NCBI GenBank assembly: GCA_029212955.1
Contig: JARGOW010000015.1
Location: 8,321-16,613 of the forward strand
Length of the DNA stretch: 8,293 nucleotides
DNA from: Planctomycetota bacterium
GTDB taxonomy: Bacteria; Planctomycetota; UBA1135; GCA-002686595
Direction: 5' to 3'
Within the stretch, counting starts at the first letter, position 1. Each line of letters opens with the position of its first letter. This document shows positions 1-7,131 of the stretch, piece by piece. The notes beneath the pieces are model-generated. The model did not search any database and was not told the DNA's origin. It saw nothing but the letters and a program-made list of their open reading frames with translations. Made by a program: the position numbers and the translations under genes.

Positions 1-18
1 CCCCTGATCGTTCAAGTC

Positions 19-3000
19 CTAGCGGCCCGCCCGAATCAAAATTCGGCCGCCCTGGCCCGGATTGCGGTGGGTGAATTGGGGGGGGCGGGTGTGGATGGGT
101 GAGGTGGAGATGGGCCAGCCGCGGTCTTTAAGGAAACGGACCACGGTGTCCTGGCGTAGCTGGGCCAGGGAGAGGGCCGCGCTGCGGGTGCGCCGGTTTT
201 GGCGACGTTCGGAGCCTGGGGTGAGCAGGTTTAGCACCCGATCCAAGGCTTCTTCGTTGGCGATTTGTAGTTGGTCCAGCCGTGCGAGTTCCTCGCGCAT
301 CGGACCCCAACGTGAAGCTGTTCCCGATGGCATGGAATTGGAAACGGAGGTTTTCAGGGATTGGCGGTCCCTGGCCAGCTGGGCCTTGCGCTGACGCAAC
401 TTGGAAAGCAACGCCTGGAGGGTTCCGGTGGGTGGGGTTCCCAGGATTTGGGCGCGGTTCAAATCCTCCAAACCAAAGGTATGGGAGAGTCGCAAGGCCG
501 GCCGTGAGCCCCGGCCCAGTTTCGAACTCCAGCGGGTCAATTCGGCCTTGGCCTGGGGTGTCAGGCGCGCTGAAGCGGGCTCGAATTCGATCTGCAGGGA
601 GTTGCCCTCCGCCGTGGCTGAAGAGGTTGCTTGGGCTTGAGCCAACTCCTGGGCTTTGGCATGACTTGCCTCCGCCGCCCGCTGGAACGAAGCGTTCAAA
701 GCACCGGTCCATTCCGAGCGGGCGGGCCAAGTGGCGGGCAATTGCATCTGCATGGCCAGTCGCTGGCCGCCTTCCTCTACACGCAGGCCCTGCAAGAAAG
801 TGGGCAGGTCGCAGGGCCAATTCCTGGCGGTGATAAAGGAACCGGGTCGGGATTCTTGCACGTTCAGTAGGTCGGTGCGGTGGGTGGCGTTCCAGGTGAA
901 CCCCGAACCGGGTTGGATCCGGAACACATGGGTTTGATCCAAGAGTCCGTCCTGGAGCGCCAATCCGTGGCGCTTGGCCAGTCCCGCCAAGCCAGCCAGT
1001 TCGAATGCGGTGCCTTCCACTTGCAGGGAGGCCTCGGGCTCGGTCCAGCCGCTCAAGCGTCCCTGGATTTCCAGGCGCTCAAAGGCACGACGCGATTCCA
1101 TGGCGCGCGGTCCGCTCGGGGCACTGGGGCCTTCGGCTTCCATTTGTCGAAGGGCTTCGAGCGTGTCCGGTTCGCGCAGGGGAAGCGAAACTTCCCCGCC
1201 TCTCAAGCTGGCACTCACGCGCATGGGCGGATCGCCATCCTGGAAATGGGTGGCGAGGTCGAAGGCTTGGACCAGTCCTTCCCGGATGGGCATGTGCCAC
1301 ATGGGTTCCACGGTGCGGTCCTGGTGATCCCATTGCAGCCGCTTGAGCTGCAGGGTATCCACCGTCCAAGCATCGGCGAGCATGGCACCCCAACGGGGTG
1401 AACGCTTCCATAGCAATCCGCCCATGTGGAGTCCTTGCCCGTCCTGCCAGGTGCGCAGGTTGGGACCGGTCACTTCGATACGCTCCACCTGGCCGTGGGT
1501 GCGATGCACCTTGGGCGCCTTGACCTGCATGAGATCGAAGGCCATCAAGGGCGCCGAAATGGGGTTCTCCAGCAGTTTGAAATCCTCCACGGTCAGGTAG
1601 GCGCCGAAACCGTGGTCGATGGCCGCCGACCAGGGCCTGTCGGACTCGGGCAATTCCAAATCCAAGCCCAGATGTCCAGCGATCCGTCCACCATGGAGAT
1701 CGGAGCATTGCACATCGCCCAGGAACGCGGGCAGCCACGGCGTGAGCTTGCGACCCTGAAGCCCATCCGCGGCAAAGTCGATCTCCATGGAGGGGGAAGG
1801 GGCGAATGGGGTGGTACGCAGGTCCAGGTGTGCATCCTTGAAAAGGCCTTGGACGGTTCCCTGCAGGTTAAGTGCTAGGGGGGCCGCCTCACCGTTGGGC
1901 TCGTAACCCCAGGTGAAGCGCCCGGGCATGTGCAGTCGACCCTGGGCCCGAGCGGAGCGGGCAACCGCGGGGAATTCATCGAGCACATTCAAGTCCGCCA
2001 CTTTCAAGTCGATGGGGCCTAGGAAGAACTGGTTCGAGGTGTCCTGGCGAGAGGGCTCCTTTGACCTCAAGAATCGAGCCAGGTCCTGGGGCAGGGCTTG
2101 AAGGCCGGGCTGGTCCAGAGAAAGGCCCAGGGCATGAACGGACCCATCGCTGGACCGGGCCACATCCAACTTCAAACCGTCGCACGCGATCGGTCCCAGA
2201 CTGACCACTCCCGCATCCAAATCGAGCCGCAACATTTCCAAGTGCATGTCCTCATACCGCATCAAGGCCGTCTGCCCACGGGTCAGCGAGAGGAGGTCGC
2301 TGTCCAATTCGAATTGCACTCCGCCCTGGTCGAGGGGGCGTGATTGTCCCTTCCAGCGACCGATCAGTCGCGTATCCTCTAGTTGGGCGGTCAGCGAATC
2401 GGGTAGATAGGATTCCAGGGCTTCCATTTGGGAACCCATGACTTCGAGCTCGGCCTGCCAATGGGTCGAATCTTCGGAGTGGAAGTGGCTACCGACCAAA
2501 TCGATTCCCGCGTCGCTCGCTTGGGATTGCATGTGCAAGGACCAGGTGCGTTCGAACTGGGGCCCCAGTTGAAGATCCAATTCGGTGCGCATTTCATTTC
2601 GGCCGTGGGCTTGCACGGTCACATGCGCCTCGAAGGGCGGCTCCACGCTTTCGTCGCGAAGGGCGAGTTTGGCATCGACCACTTCAAGGTGGGTCCCGTC
2701 TGTTTGGAGCAGGGCCCGGGCAAAGTGCTGGCCCGGGTGGGCAGCATCTTGATCTTTCGCGGTGGGAGACCAGGAAAGCCCGCCGGCCAGCCAGTCGCCA
2801 TTCGGCAGATGCGTCAAGGCCAATTGGGGCCCGTCGATACGCACGAACTCGATTTCAATCGCGGACAGGGGATTGGCGCGGGGAACCTTGCATCCATTCA
2901 GATCGAGTCTGCGCAGTTTCAGCCAGGAAACGGAATCCCGCTGCCATAGCAGATCCTTGAGGGCGACTTGCCAGGTCCAGTGGTCCGGCGAGGATTGGGT

Positions 3001-4962
3001 TTGGGTTTGAAAATCAAAGGCCAAGCGACTGCCCTGCAAGTCCGATTGCAGTCCGCGTTGGGCCAACCATTGGGTGAGGGGGCCTTCCTGCAGTGCGGAT
3101 GAATCGAATCGGCCTTGCCAGGAATCCTCCACCCATGCGCCATGGCCTTCGACATTCCCGGCGACGCCAGGCCACTCCAGGGTCATGCTCCAGCGGGAGG
3201 AGCCGTCGGCTTTGGAACCGTTCCAGTTTTCCAATTCACCGCGGAGCAATCGGATCCCGTGGATGGACCCGGGGTCGATGCCCAGGGGGTCGGTGGCGGT
3301 CCACCGTACGTCCTCGAGTTGAACCGTGGAGAGGTTCGCCAGATCGACCCCCTCGGAGTCGGGGTGCCACGAGAATCCGAGTGCGACGGGGGCACCCGAT
3401 TCATTGCGCATGGTTCCCAATTCCCCGCCCTTGGCGGAGAATTCGCTCCAGCGCCCTTTGGAGTACCTTGCTTGCCCGTGGCTGAGCCGCGCCACTTCGG
3501 ACCCGTCTTTCCAATAGAAGTCGTGCACGGCGATGGATCCGGATCGGGCCGGACCCTTGCCCTGCCATTGCGTTTCGACGCGCAGGTCCAAGCGCGCGCT
3601 GTTCCAGTGGCATTCCAACCCAAGTGTCGCCAGGTAGGGGGACAGGGAGTCCAGATTCAATCCGTCGCCTTTGATGCGCAGGTTCGCCGTGCCGGTGGCG
3701 CCCGATTGCCAATCGCCCACGACCACCAGGCTGTCGGCCAGACCGGATCCGCCTAATTCCAGATTGACTTTGCCTGGCGCCAGGCCTTGCGTTGAATTCC
3801 AGGACAGGGGCTCCAGGTGCCCTTGGATTGTGGCGTGGAATTCCGCAGCCGGCGAGATGCTGTGATCGCTCCAGTGCAGGTCTGCATCGGGCATGTGCAA
3901 TCGCTCGATGGACAGGTTCCAATCGATGGGTCCAGGTCCCGAATCGGACCGGGCCAACCCTGCCCACCGAACGGCACCCTCCGGGTCTCGTTCGGCGCGC
4001 AAGGACAACCCAAGCGCTTCCGCGTTGGAGAATTTCCATTCCCCGGACGCGGAGCTTTGCAGGTCGAGTTGAAGGCGATCCCACTTCAATTGCGGGGACC
4101 CATCGGCCCGGAGGTGAGCATCGGAGAGGACCAATCGGGGGCTCTCTTCCCCGGCGCCATCCTTGTAGTTCCAAACCGCTTGAAAGTCGTGGGATGTCGT
4201 GGAGACTCGCAATCCAAGATCCGCAAGCCAGGGAGCGAAGGGGGCCCCTTGCAGGTCTTTGGCACGCACATCGCCTACGATCCCGTCACCCCGTTCCTCC
4301 CAGTCGCATTGAAGTTCCGATGCCCAGGGCGCGCGTAGGACTTGGAGGCTCCACTGAACTTCGCCCTTGGGCATGCTCGGATTCTTTGCATGGATATGGA
4401 CCAGGCCTCGGACCACGGGCCGGTCGCGGTCGTGGACATGAAGGTCCAAGTCCTGGAACGTGAGACCTGCCAGGGTGGTCGAGTCGATCCCGGATGAGGT
4501 CGTGCCTGAGTCCCAACGCCTCGCCATTTCCTCCCAACCCCATCGGCCCTTGGAATCGCGATACAGGTGGGCCTCCGCTCCAGAAACCTGGGCGTCCTGC
4601 ACATGAAGTTTGCGGCCCGTGAGCGCCCACAGATCCAACTGAAGTGTGAGTCGTTCCGCGTTCAGGAGGGTCGAATGGGGAGGCGTGCTTGCGTCCTGGA
4701 GGGGGGCAACGCGCAGGTCCTGGAATTCGACCGAACCCGCCAGCAGGGAGACTTTGACCTGTCCGAAATCCAGGTCCAGGCCGAAGCGCTCTCCGAGTTG
4801 GGTCACCGTGCCGGGAAGCCAATAGGCCAAGCTGATGCGGGCTGCCACCATAAGTGCGAGGGACAGGACGGCCAGCTTCGTGATCCAGGAGCGTTTGCGG
4901 CGCGGTTTGCGATGGGTGCGCTCCTTGCCCAGCAGCACGTCGAAATCGATGATGTCACTCAC
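19..4962 (-). CDS. Giant AsmA-like / DUF748-type inner-membrane-anchored periplasmic protein
   Basis: Encodes 1647 residues. A basic N-terminus (RKPRRKR near residue 18) precedes one hydrophobic segment at about 26-48, giving an inner-membrane anchor with the rest in the periplasm. Residues 60-145 carry the usual AsmA-type opening: beta strands (VKVSLLAGSVEFQDLRV), a DLWAL segment, then a strand ending in RDSKGRW. The 'V.G..L....G.W' pattern recurs near 706-731, 920-945 and 1159-1186. After an Ala/Gln-rich linker, residues about 1455-1647 match the DUF748 C-terminus: an OmpA-like strand (EFEPASARLTPQAK), a charged helical insertion (about 1510-1592), then LSLAQLRQDTVVRFL. AsmA-superfamily proteins are linked to outer-membrane assembly and phospholipid transport between membranes; such a role here is inference. 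The GTG start overlaps the upstream lipoprotein stop (GTGA), with a GGGGGG run 8 nt upstream as a weak ribosome site. No nearer ATG keeps the anchor. The gene ends with TAG. Family assignment is fairly sure; function is not. Confidence 0.9.
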   Translation of the reverse strand: MSDIIDFDVLLGKERTHRKPRRKRSWITKLAVLSLALMVAARISLAYWLPGTVTQLGERFGLDLDFGQVKVSLLAGSVEFQDLRVAPLQDASTPPHSTLLNAERLTLQLDLWALTGRKLHVQDAQVSGAEAHLYRDSKGRWGWEEMARRWDSGTTSSGIDSTTLAGLTFQDLDLHVHDRDRPVVRGLVHIHAKNPSMPKGEVQWSLQVLRAPWASELQCDWEERGDGIVGDVRAKDLQGAPFAPWLADLGLRVSTTSHDFQAVWNYKDGAGEESPRLVLSDAHLRADGSPQLKWDRLQLDLQSSASGEWKFSNAEALGLSLRAERDPEGAVRWAGLARSDSGPGPIDWNLSIERLHMPDADLHWSDHSISPAAEFHATIQGHLEPLSWNSTQGLAPGKVNLELGGSGLADSLVVVGDWQSGATGTANLRIKGDGLNLDSLSPYLATLGLECHWNSARLDLRVETQWQGKGPARSGSIAVHDFYWKDGSEVARLSHGQARYSKGRWSEFSAKGGELGTMRNESGAPVALGFSWHPDSEGVDLANLSTVQLEDVRWTATDPLGIDPGSIHGIRLLRGELENWNGSKADGSSRWSMTLEWPGVAGNVEGHGAWVEDSWQGRFDSSALQEGPLTQWLAQRGLQSDLQGSRLAFDFQTQTQSSPDHWTWQVALKDLLWQRDSVSWLKLRRLDLNGCKVPRANPLSAIEIEFVRIDGPQLALTHLPNGDWLAGGLSWSPTAKDQDAAHPGQHFARALLQTDGTHLEVVDAKLALRDESVEPPFEAHVTVQAHGRNEMRTELDLQLGPQFERTWSLHMQSQASDAGIDLVGSHFHSEDSTHWQAELEVMGSQMEALESYLPDSLTAQLEDTRLIGRWKGQSRPLDQGGVQFELDSDLLSLTRGQTALMRYEDMHLEMLRLDLDAGVVSLGPIACDGLKLDVARSSDGSVHALGLSLDQPGLQALPQDLARFLRSKEPSRQDTSNQFFLGPIDLKVADLNVLDEFPAVARSARAQGRLHMPGRFTWGYEPNGEAAPLALNLQGTVQGLFKDAHLDLRTTPFAPSPSMEIDFAADGLQGRKLTPWLPAFLGDVQCSDLHGGRIAGHLGLDLELPESDRPWSAAIDHGFGAYLTVEDFKLLENPISAPLMAFDLMQVKAPKVHRTHGQVERIEVTGPNLRTWQDGQGLHMGGLLWKRSPRWGAMLADAWTVDTLQLKRLQWDHQDRTVEPMWHMPIREGLVQAFDLATHFQDGDPPMRVSASLRGGEVSLPLREPDTLEALRQMEAEGPSAPSGPRAMESRRAFERLEIQGRLSGWTEPEASLQVEGTAFELAGLAGLAKRHGLALQDGLLDQTHVFRIQPGSGFTWNATHRTDLLNVQESRPGSFITARNWPCDLPTFLQGLRVEEGGQRLAMQMQLPATWPARSEWTGALNASFQRAAEASHAKAQELAQAQATSSATAEGNSLQIEFEPASARLTPQAKAELTRWSSKLGRGSRPALRLSHTFGLEDLNRAQILGTPPTGTLQALLSKLRQRKAQLARDRQSLKTSVSNSMPSGTASRWGPMREELARLDQLQIANEEALDRVLNLLTPGSERRQNRRTRSAALSLAQLRQDTVVRFLKDRGWPISTSPIHTRPPQFTHRNPGQGGRILIRAGR

Positions 4963-6341
4963 TGGATCTGCCCCCCGCTATCGCTATGGGCCGAGCTTCC
5001 GTGGAATACCGGGGCCTGTAGCTTCCAGTTCTGGAGGGCACGCCGCCGCTGGCTGCTGCGTTCCAATGGGTCGTATCCGGGTGGGGCCAGGTCGCGGGCC
5101 TTGAGCCACTCAAACGCTCGCAAGCGTGCGGCCGGGGACTCGTGTTCAAGGAAACCCCGGTTTCCAGAAACCAACCTGGCCCACAGTTCCTCCGAACTGC
5201 GGCTGTTCTGCACACAATCGAGGAATTCTTCGGGGGCGCGCGCTAGCTGACCGCCCTGGCGAACCAGGTACGCGCTGGGACCAGGCGCGGGCGGTCCGCT
5301 TTGTATTTTGTGGAGGGCATCCAACAGGCAGAACTTTTCCAAGCGCAACAATCCGGATGCATCCTGGGGGTTCTGGTCCGTAGTGCTTTCGGCGATTTGC
5401 AGCCAGCTATGAAGACTTACTTCGTCGCATGTCATCAACCAGTCCTGGCTACTGTTGGAGTCGAGCGCGATGGCGCGGGCCAGAGCGCGGGCCCAGGGAC
5501 CATCAGAATCCGCAGAATTCACGGGGGGCCGTGAATCGATTGCGCTGTTGAAAGCGGGGTTGGCCTTCGCCAGTCCACGAAATGCGGAAGCTTCACGGGA
5601 ACCGCGTTCGAGTGCCTCGGCCAAGGAAGCGGATTGGGGATCGGGGTTCCAGTCTTCCAGGTGCAGGGCCAGGGCCACCTGGGATGCGGCATAGTCCGGC
5701 CTTGCCGGGGTCCAGAGGATGGTGAACGGCCCTTGGTCGGGCTGCCACGGCGTATCGAATTCCACATATTCCTCCCCGGCCAAACCGGATTGGAAAGCCA
5801 GGGTGATCGTGCATCCCTGGGCGCTTCCTTTGGGCCGCGAAACAAACGCTGTCAGGTGGACCGGTGCGTCATGGGCGGGCTGGCCGCTCCATGCAAAGGT
5901 CTGTCCAGGTGCGATGGCAACCTGGAGTGGATCGGAAGAGGGCTCCAAGCTTGCGAGGGAGGCGCGCCATCGTTGAGCGAGTGCACCGGAGATCCAGCGG
6001 GTGTTCTCCGCAGCTCCAATGGTGGGACGCAGGGGGTTGCCCTGGCTTGGGTCCAAGACCCAGGCGGCACGGCCTGCCATGGAGAACCCTTGGTCCGTAG
6101 CAGGCGAAGGAAGCGGGATGACCTCCAGGGAAAAGGTCCAGGCCTGATCCAATCCGGTCGTGTAGGACGGGGCTCCGACAGGACCACCCAAGGGGGTCCC
6201 ATAATATTGGCCCGTCTCGCTGGTCCATTGGGGCCAGATTCGCTCTTCAGGTACCTTCGGTCCCGACCCTTGGCATGCGACGCCAAAGAGGGGAAGTACA
6301 AACAGGAAGCGGGAAAGGGTCATGGTCCGGGCAGGGGCCAC
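4959..6341 (-). CDS. Predicted lipoprotein of unknown function
   Basis: Encodes 460 residues if it starts at GTG (6341), or 454 from the ATG at 6323. Both give a short signal peptide (LSRFLFVLPLFGVAC) with a likely lipidated Cys at 23. The lipobox is imperfect: Gly, not Leu, at -3. Residues about 30-230 are rich in Trp, Gly, Pro and alternating strands (VHLTAFVSRP, CTITLAFQ, QVALALHLEDWNP), suggesting a beta-sandwich. Residues about 235-440 look helical, with PAARLRAFEWLKARDLAPPG followed by YDPL and RRRAL, a HEAT/TPR-like appearance. No enzymatic motif was recognised. The stop overlaps the next gene's start by 4 nt, so the two products are probably made together and may act together in the envelope. 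Start choice is uncertain: the only Shine-Dalgarno-like AGGTGG abuts the GTG and is 18 nt from the ATG, poor spacing in both cases. That it is a real gene is well supported; function unknown. Confidence 0.85.
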   Translation of the reverse strand: MAPARTMTLSRFLFVLPLFGVACQGSGPKVPEERIWPQWTSETGQYYGTPLGGPVGAPSYTTGLDQAWTFSLEVIPLPSPATDQGFSMAGRAAWVLDPSQGNPLRPTIGAAENTRWISGALAQRWRASLASLEPSSDPLQVAIAPGQTFAWSGQPAHDAPVHLTAFVSRPKGSAQGCTITLAFQSGLAGEEYVEFDTPWQPDQGPFTILWTPARPDYAASQVALALHLEDWNPDPQSASLAEALERGSREASAFRGLAKANPAFNSAIDSRPPVNSADSDGPWARALARAIALDSNSSQDWLMTCDEVSLHSWLQIAESTTDQNPQDASGLLRLEKFCLLDALHKIQSGPPAPGPSAYLVRQGGQLARAPEEFLDCVQNSRSSEELWARLVSGNRGFLEHESPAARLRAFEWLKARDLAPPGYDPLERSSQRRRALQNWKLQAPVFHGSSAHSDSGGQIQ

Positions 6342-6360
6342 CCACCTGAATCCGGGTGGG
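6341..6360 (-). promoter_or_regulatory. Small hairpin covering the lipoprotein ribosome-site region
   Basis: A perfect 6-bp inverted repeat (CCCACC at 6341-6346, GGTGGG at 6355-6360, 8-nt loop) lies just upstream of the lipoprotein gene. On the minus strand the 3' arm contains the only AGGTGG-like ribosome site, and its last base is the first base of the possible GTG start. In the transcript it could mask that site. No T-run follows, so it is not a terminator. A regulatory role is inference, and such short GC repeats can occur by chance. Confidence 0.25.
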
Positions 6361-6416
6361 ACGAAAGCGCCAAAAAGGGAAGGACGCAGCAGGGATGGAA
6401 AGGGTGTGGCAGGTAG

Positions 6417-7001
6417 CTATCCGGATTCGGGCAACCACAACCAGGATATCCGGTCGGAGCCCGGACTGCAGACCGATATGACGTGATCTTTGGTTATGTG
6501 TTGGACCGCTTGGCGCTCCAGCTCTCCATGTCGCAGCCGGAGACAATCCGACTCAATCGGGGCCATGACCCGGCACTGGGAAAGCTCGGCGATGCCCTGG
6601 CCCGAGATTTTGAGGGCCGCTTCCTTGGCCGTCCACAGGCGCGTGAATGTGAGAGCGTCCACCGAACCTAGGAATCCACGCTCCGTGTCATCGATGACCC
6701 GGTCCCAGCCGGCGACCCTGGCCAGGCGAATGGGCTCCACATCCACGCCCAGGGGGACCCGGGCCAGGGCCACGGCCACGCAATCTTCGCAATGGGATTT
6801 GGAGACGTGCCAGCCGTCCCGGGGCTGGGGTTTGCCGCGGGAGTCCTTCTCGGGGATCCAGGGCTGCAAACCGAGTTGCTCCATGGCTCGGGTCAGGAGT
6901 CGGGAGGCCGCCTGGCTCTTGGCCGTGGCCAATTCCCGGGTTGAGATCGGCTCCGGGGCTTCGAAGCGTTCCATCAAAACCAGCACATCCATGGGAACCA
7001 T
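6417..7001 (-). CDS. 4'-phosphopantetheinyl transferase superfamily protein (Sfp-type)
   Basis: Predicted to move the 4'-phosphopantetheine arm of coenzyme A onto a conserved serine of acyl or peptidyl carrier proteins, in the cytoplasm. Counting from the ATG at 7001 (194 residues), the family motifs appear in order: GKP at 56-58, Ser-His at 69-70 (in HVSKSHC), GVDVEP at 85-90, and WTAKEAALK at 123-131. Asp87, Glu89 and Glu127 match the metal-binding triad of Sfp, and Lys126 and Lys130 the conserved lysines, so the enzyme looks intact. It is shorter than Sfp (about 220-230 residues), mostly at the N-terminus. The ATG at 7001 is chosen because GTGGAG lies 9 nt upstream; the in-frame GTG at 7016 is part of that ribosome site. 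It sits 75-93 nt upstream of the lipoprotein gene on the same strand and is probably the first gene of that operon. No carrier protein or synthase is in the window, so the substrate is unknown. Confidence 0.9.
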   Translation of the reverse strand: MVPMDVLVLMERFEAPEPISTRELATAKSQAASRLLTRAMEQLGLQPWIPEKDSRGKPQPRDGWHVSKSHCEDCVAVALARVPLGVDVEPIRLARVAGWDRVIDDTERGFLGSVDALTFTRLWTAKEAALKISGQGIAELSQCRVMAPIESDCLRLRHGELERQAVQHITKDHVISVCSPGSDRISWLWLPESG

Positions 7002-7010
7002 CTTAGCGGG

Positions 7011-7016
7011 CTCCAC
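7011..7016 (-). promoter_or_regulatory. Ribosome binding site deciding the phosphopantetheinyl transferase start
   Basis: On the minus strand GTGGAG (core GGAG at 7014-7011) lies 9 nt before the ATG at 7001-6999. The competing GTG start codon at 7016-7014 is the first half of this same element and has no ribosome site of its own, which favours the ATG. A further in-frame ATG at 6992 has no ribosome site at good spacing. Confidence 0.55.
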
Positions 7017-7066
7017 GGATTTGGGGAGAAGGAACTAGGCCGCCTGGGCGATCCGAAAGAGTGGGG

Positions 7067-7115
7067 AAAAGCAATCGCCCCAACCAGCGCAGGGGGGCGC
7101 GGGTTGGGGCGTTGC
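7067..7115 (-). terminator. Rho-independent terminator of the delta-60 gene
   Basis: The arms at 7071-7085 and 7102-7115 are complementary over 14 base pairs, apart from one bulged base, and are very GC-rich. The loop can fold further (GCGC at 7087-7090 with GCGC at 7097-7100). Read on the minus strand, the hairpin is followed at once by TTTT then CCCC, and begins 16 nt after the delta-60 TGA stop. The T-run is short, but the stem is long. No T-run follows on the plus strand, so it should act in one direction. It separates the delta-60 gene from the phosphopantetheinyl transferase gene downstream. Confidence 0.8.
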
Positions 7116-7131
7116 TAGGACGTTTACCCGA

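Noticed and set aside
22..50. Inverted repeat CCGAAT/ATTCGG (31-36 and 41-46) at the end of the giant gene, considered as a terminator
   Set aside because: It lies before the TAG stop, has only a 6-bp core stem, and no T-run follows on the minus strand.
3401..4174. Second minus-strand frame of 257 codons inside the giant gene
   Set aside because: Very Arg/Pro-rich, typical of an out-of-frame reading of a GC-rich gene. The in-frame protein is continuous, so no frameshift is implied.
3115..4463. Long plus-strand open frames (3115-3756 and 3792-4463, over 200 codons each) opposite the giant gene
   Set aside because: They lie antisense to a protein with clear family features, have low-complexity Arg/Pro/Gly-rich translations, and show no domain. 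GC-rich genes commonly give such shadow frames.
4567..5250. Plus-strand open frame of 227 codons spanning the junction of the two coupled genes
   Set aside because: Antisense to two well-supported genes; its translation is rich in Arg, Ser and Gly and has no recognisable motif.
5634..6416. Plus-strand open frame of 260 codons opposite the lipoprotein gene
   Set aside because: Length alone is its support. The translation is Gly/Arg-rich without domains, while the minus-strand frame has a signal peptide, operon spacing and a coupled neighbour.
6342..6416. Promoter or terminator in the gap between the transferase and lipoprotein genes
   Set aside because: The minus strand has a CCCTTTTTGGCGC stretch, but no GC-rich stem precedes the T-run and no clear promoter or sigma-54-type pair follows.
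7002..7016. GTG at 7016 as the transferase start
   Set aside because: It forms part of the GTGGAG ribosome site for the ATG at 7001 and has no ribosome site of its own; the five extra residues carry no conserved motif.
7002..7066. Promoter for the three-gene operon between the terminator and the transferase gene
   Set aside because: A promoter is expected here, but no convincing -35/-10 pair can be seen in this GC-rich stretch, so none is annotated.
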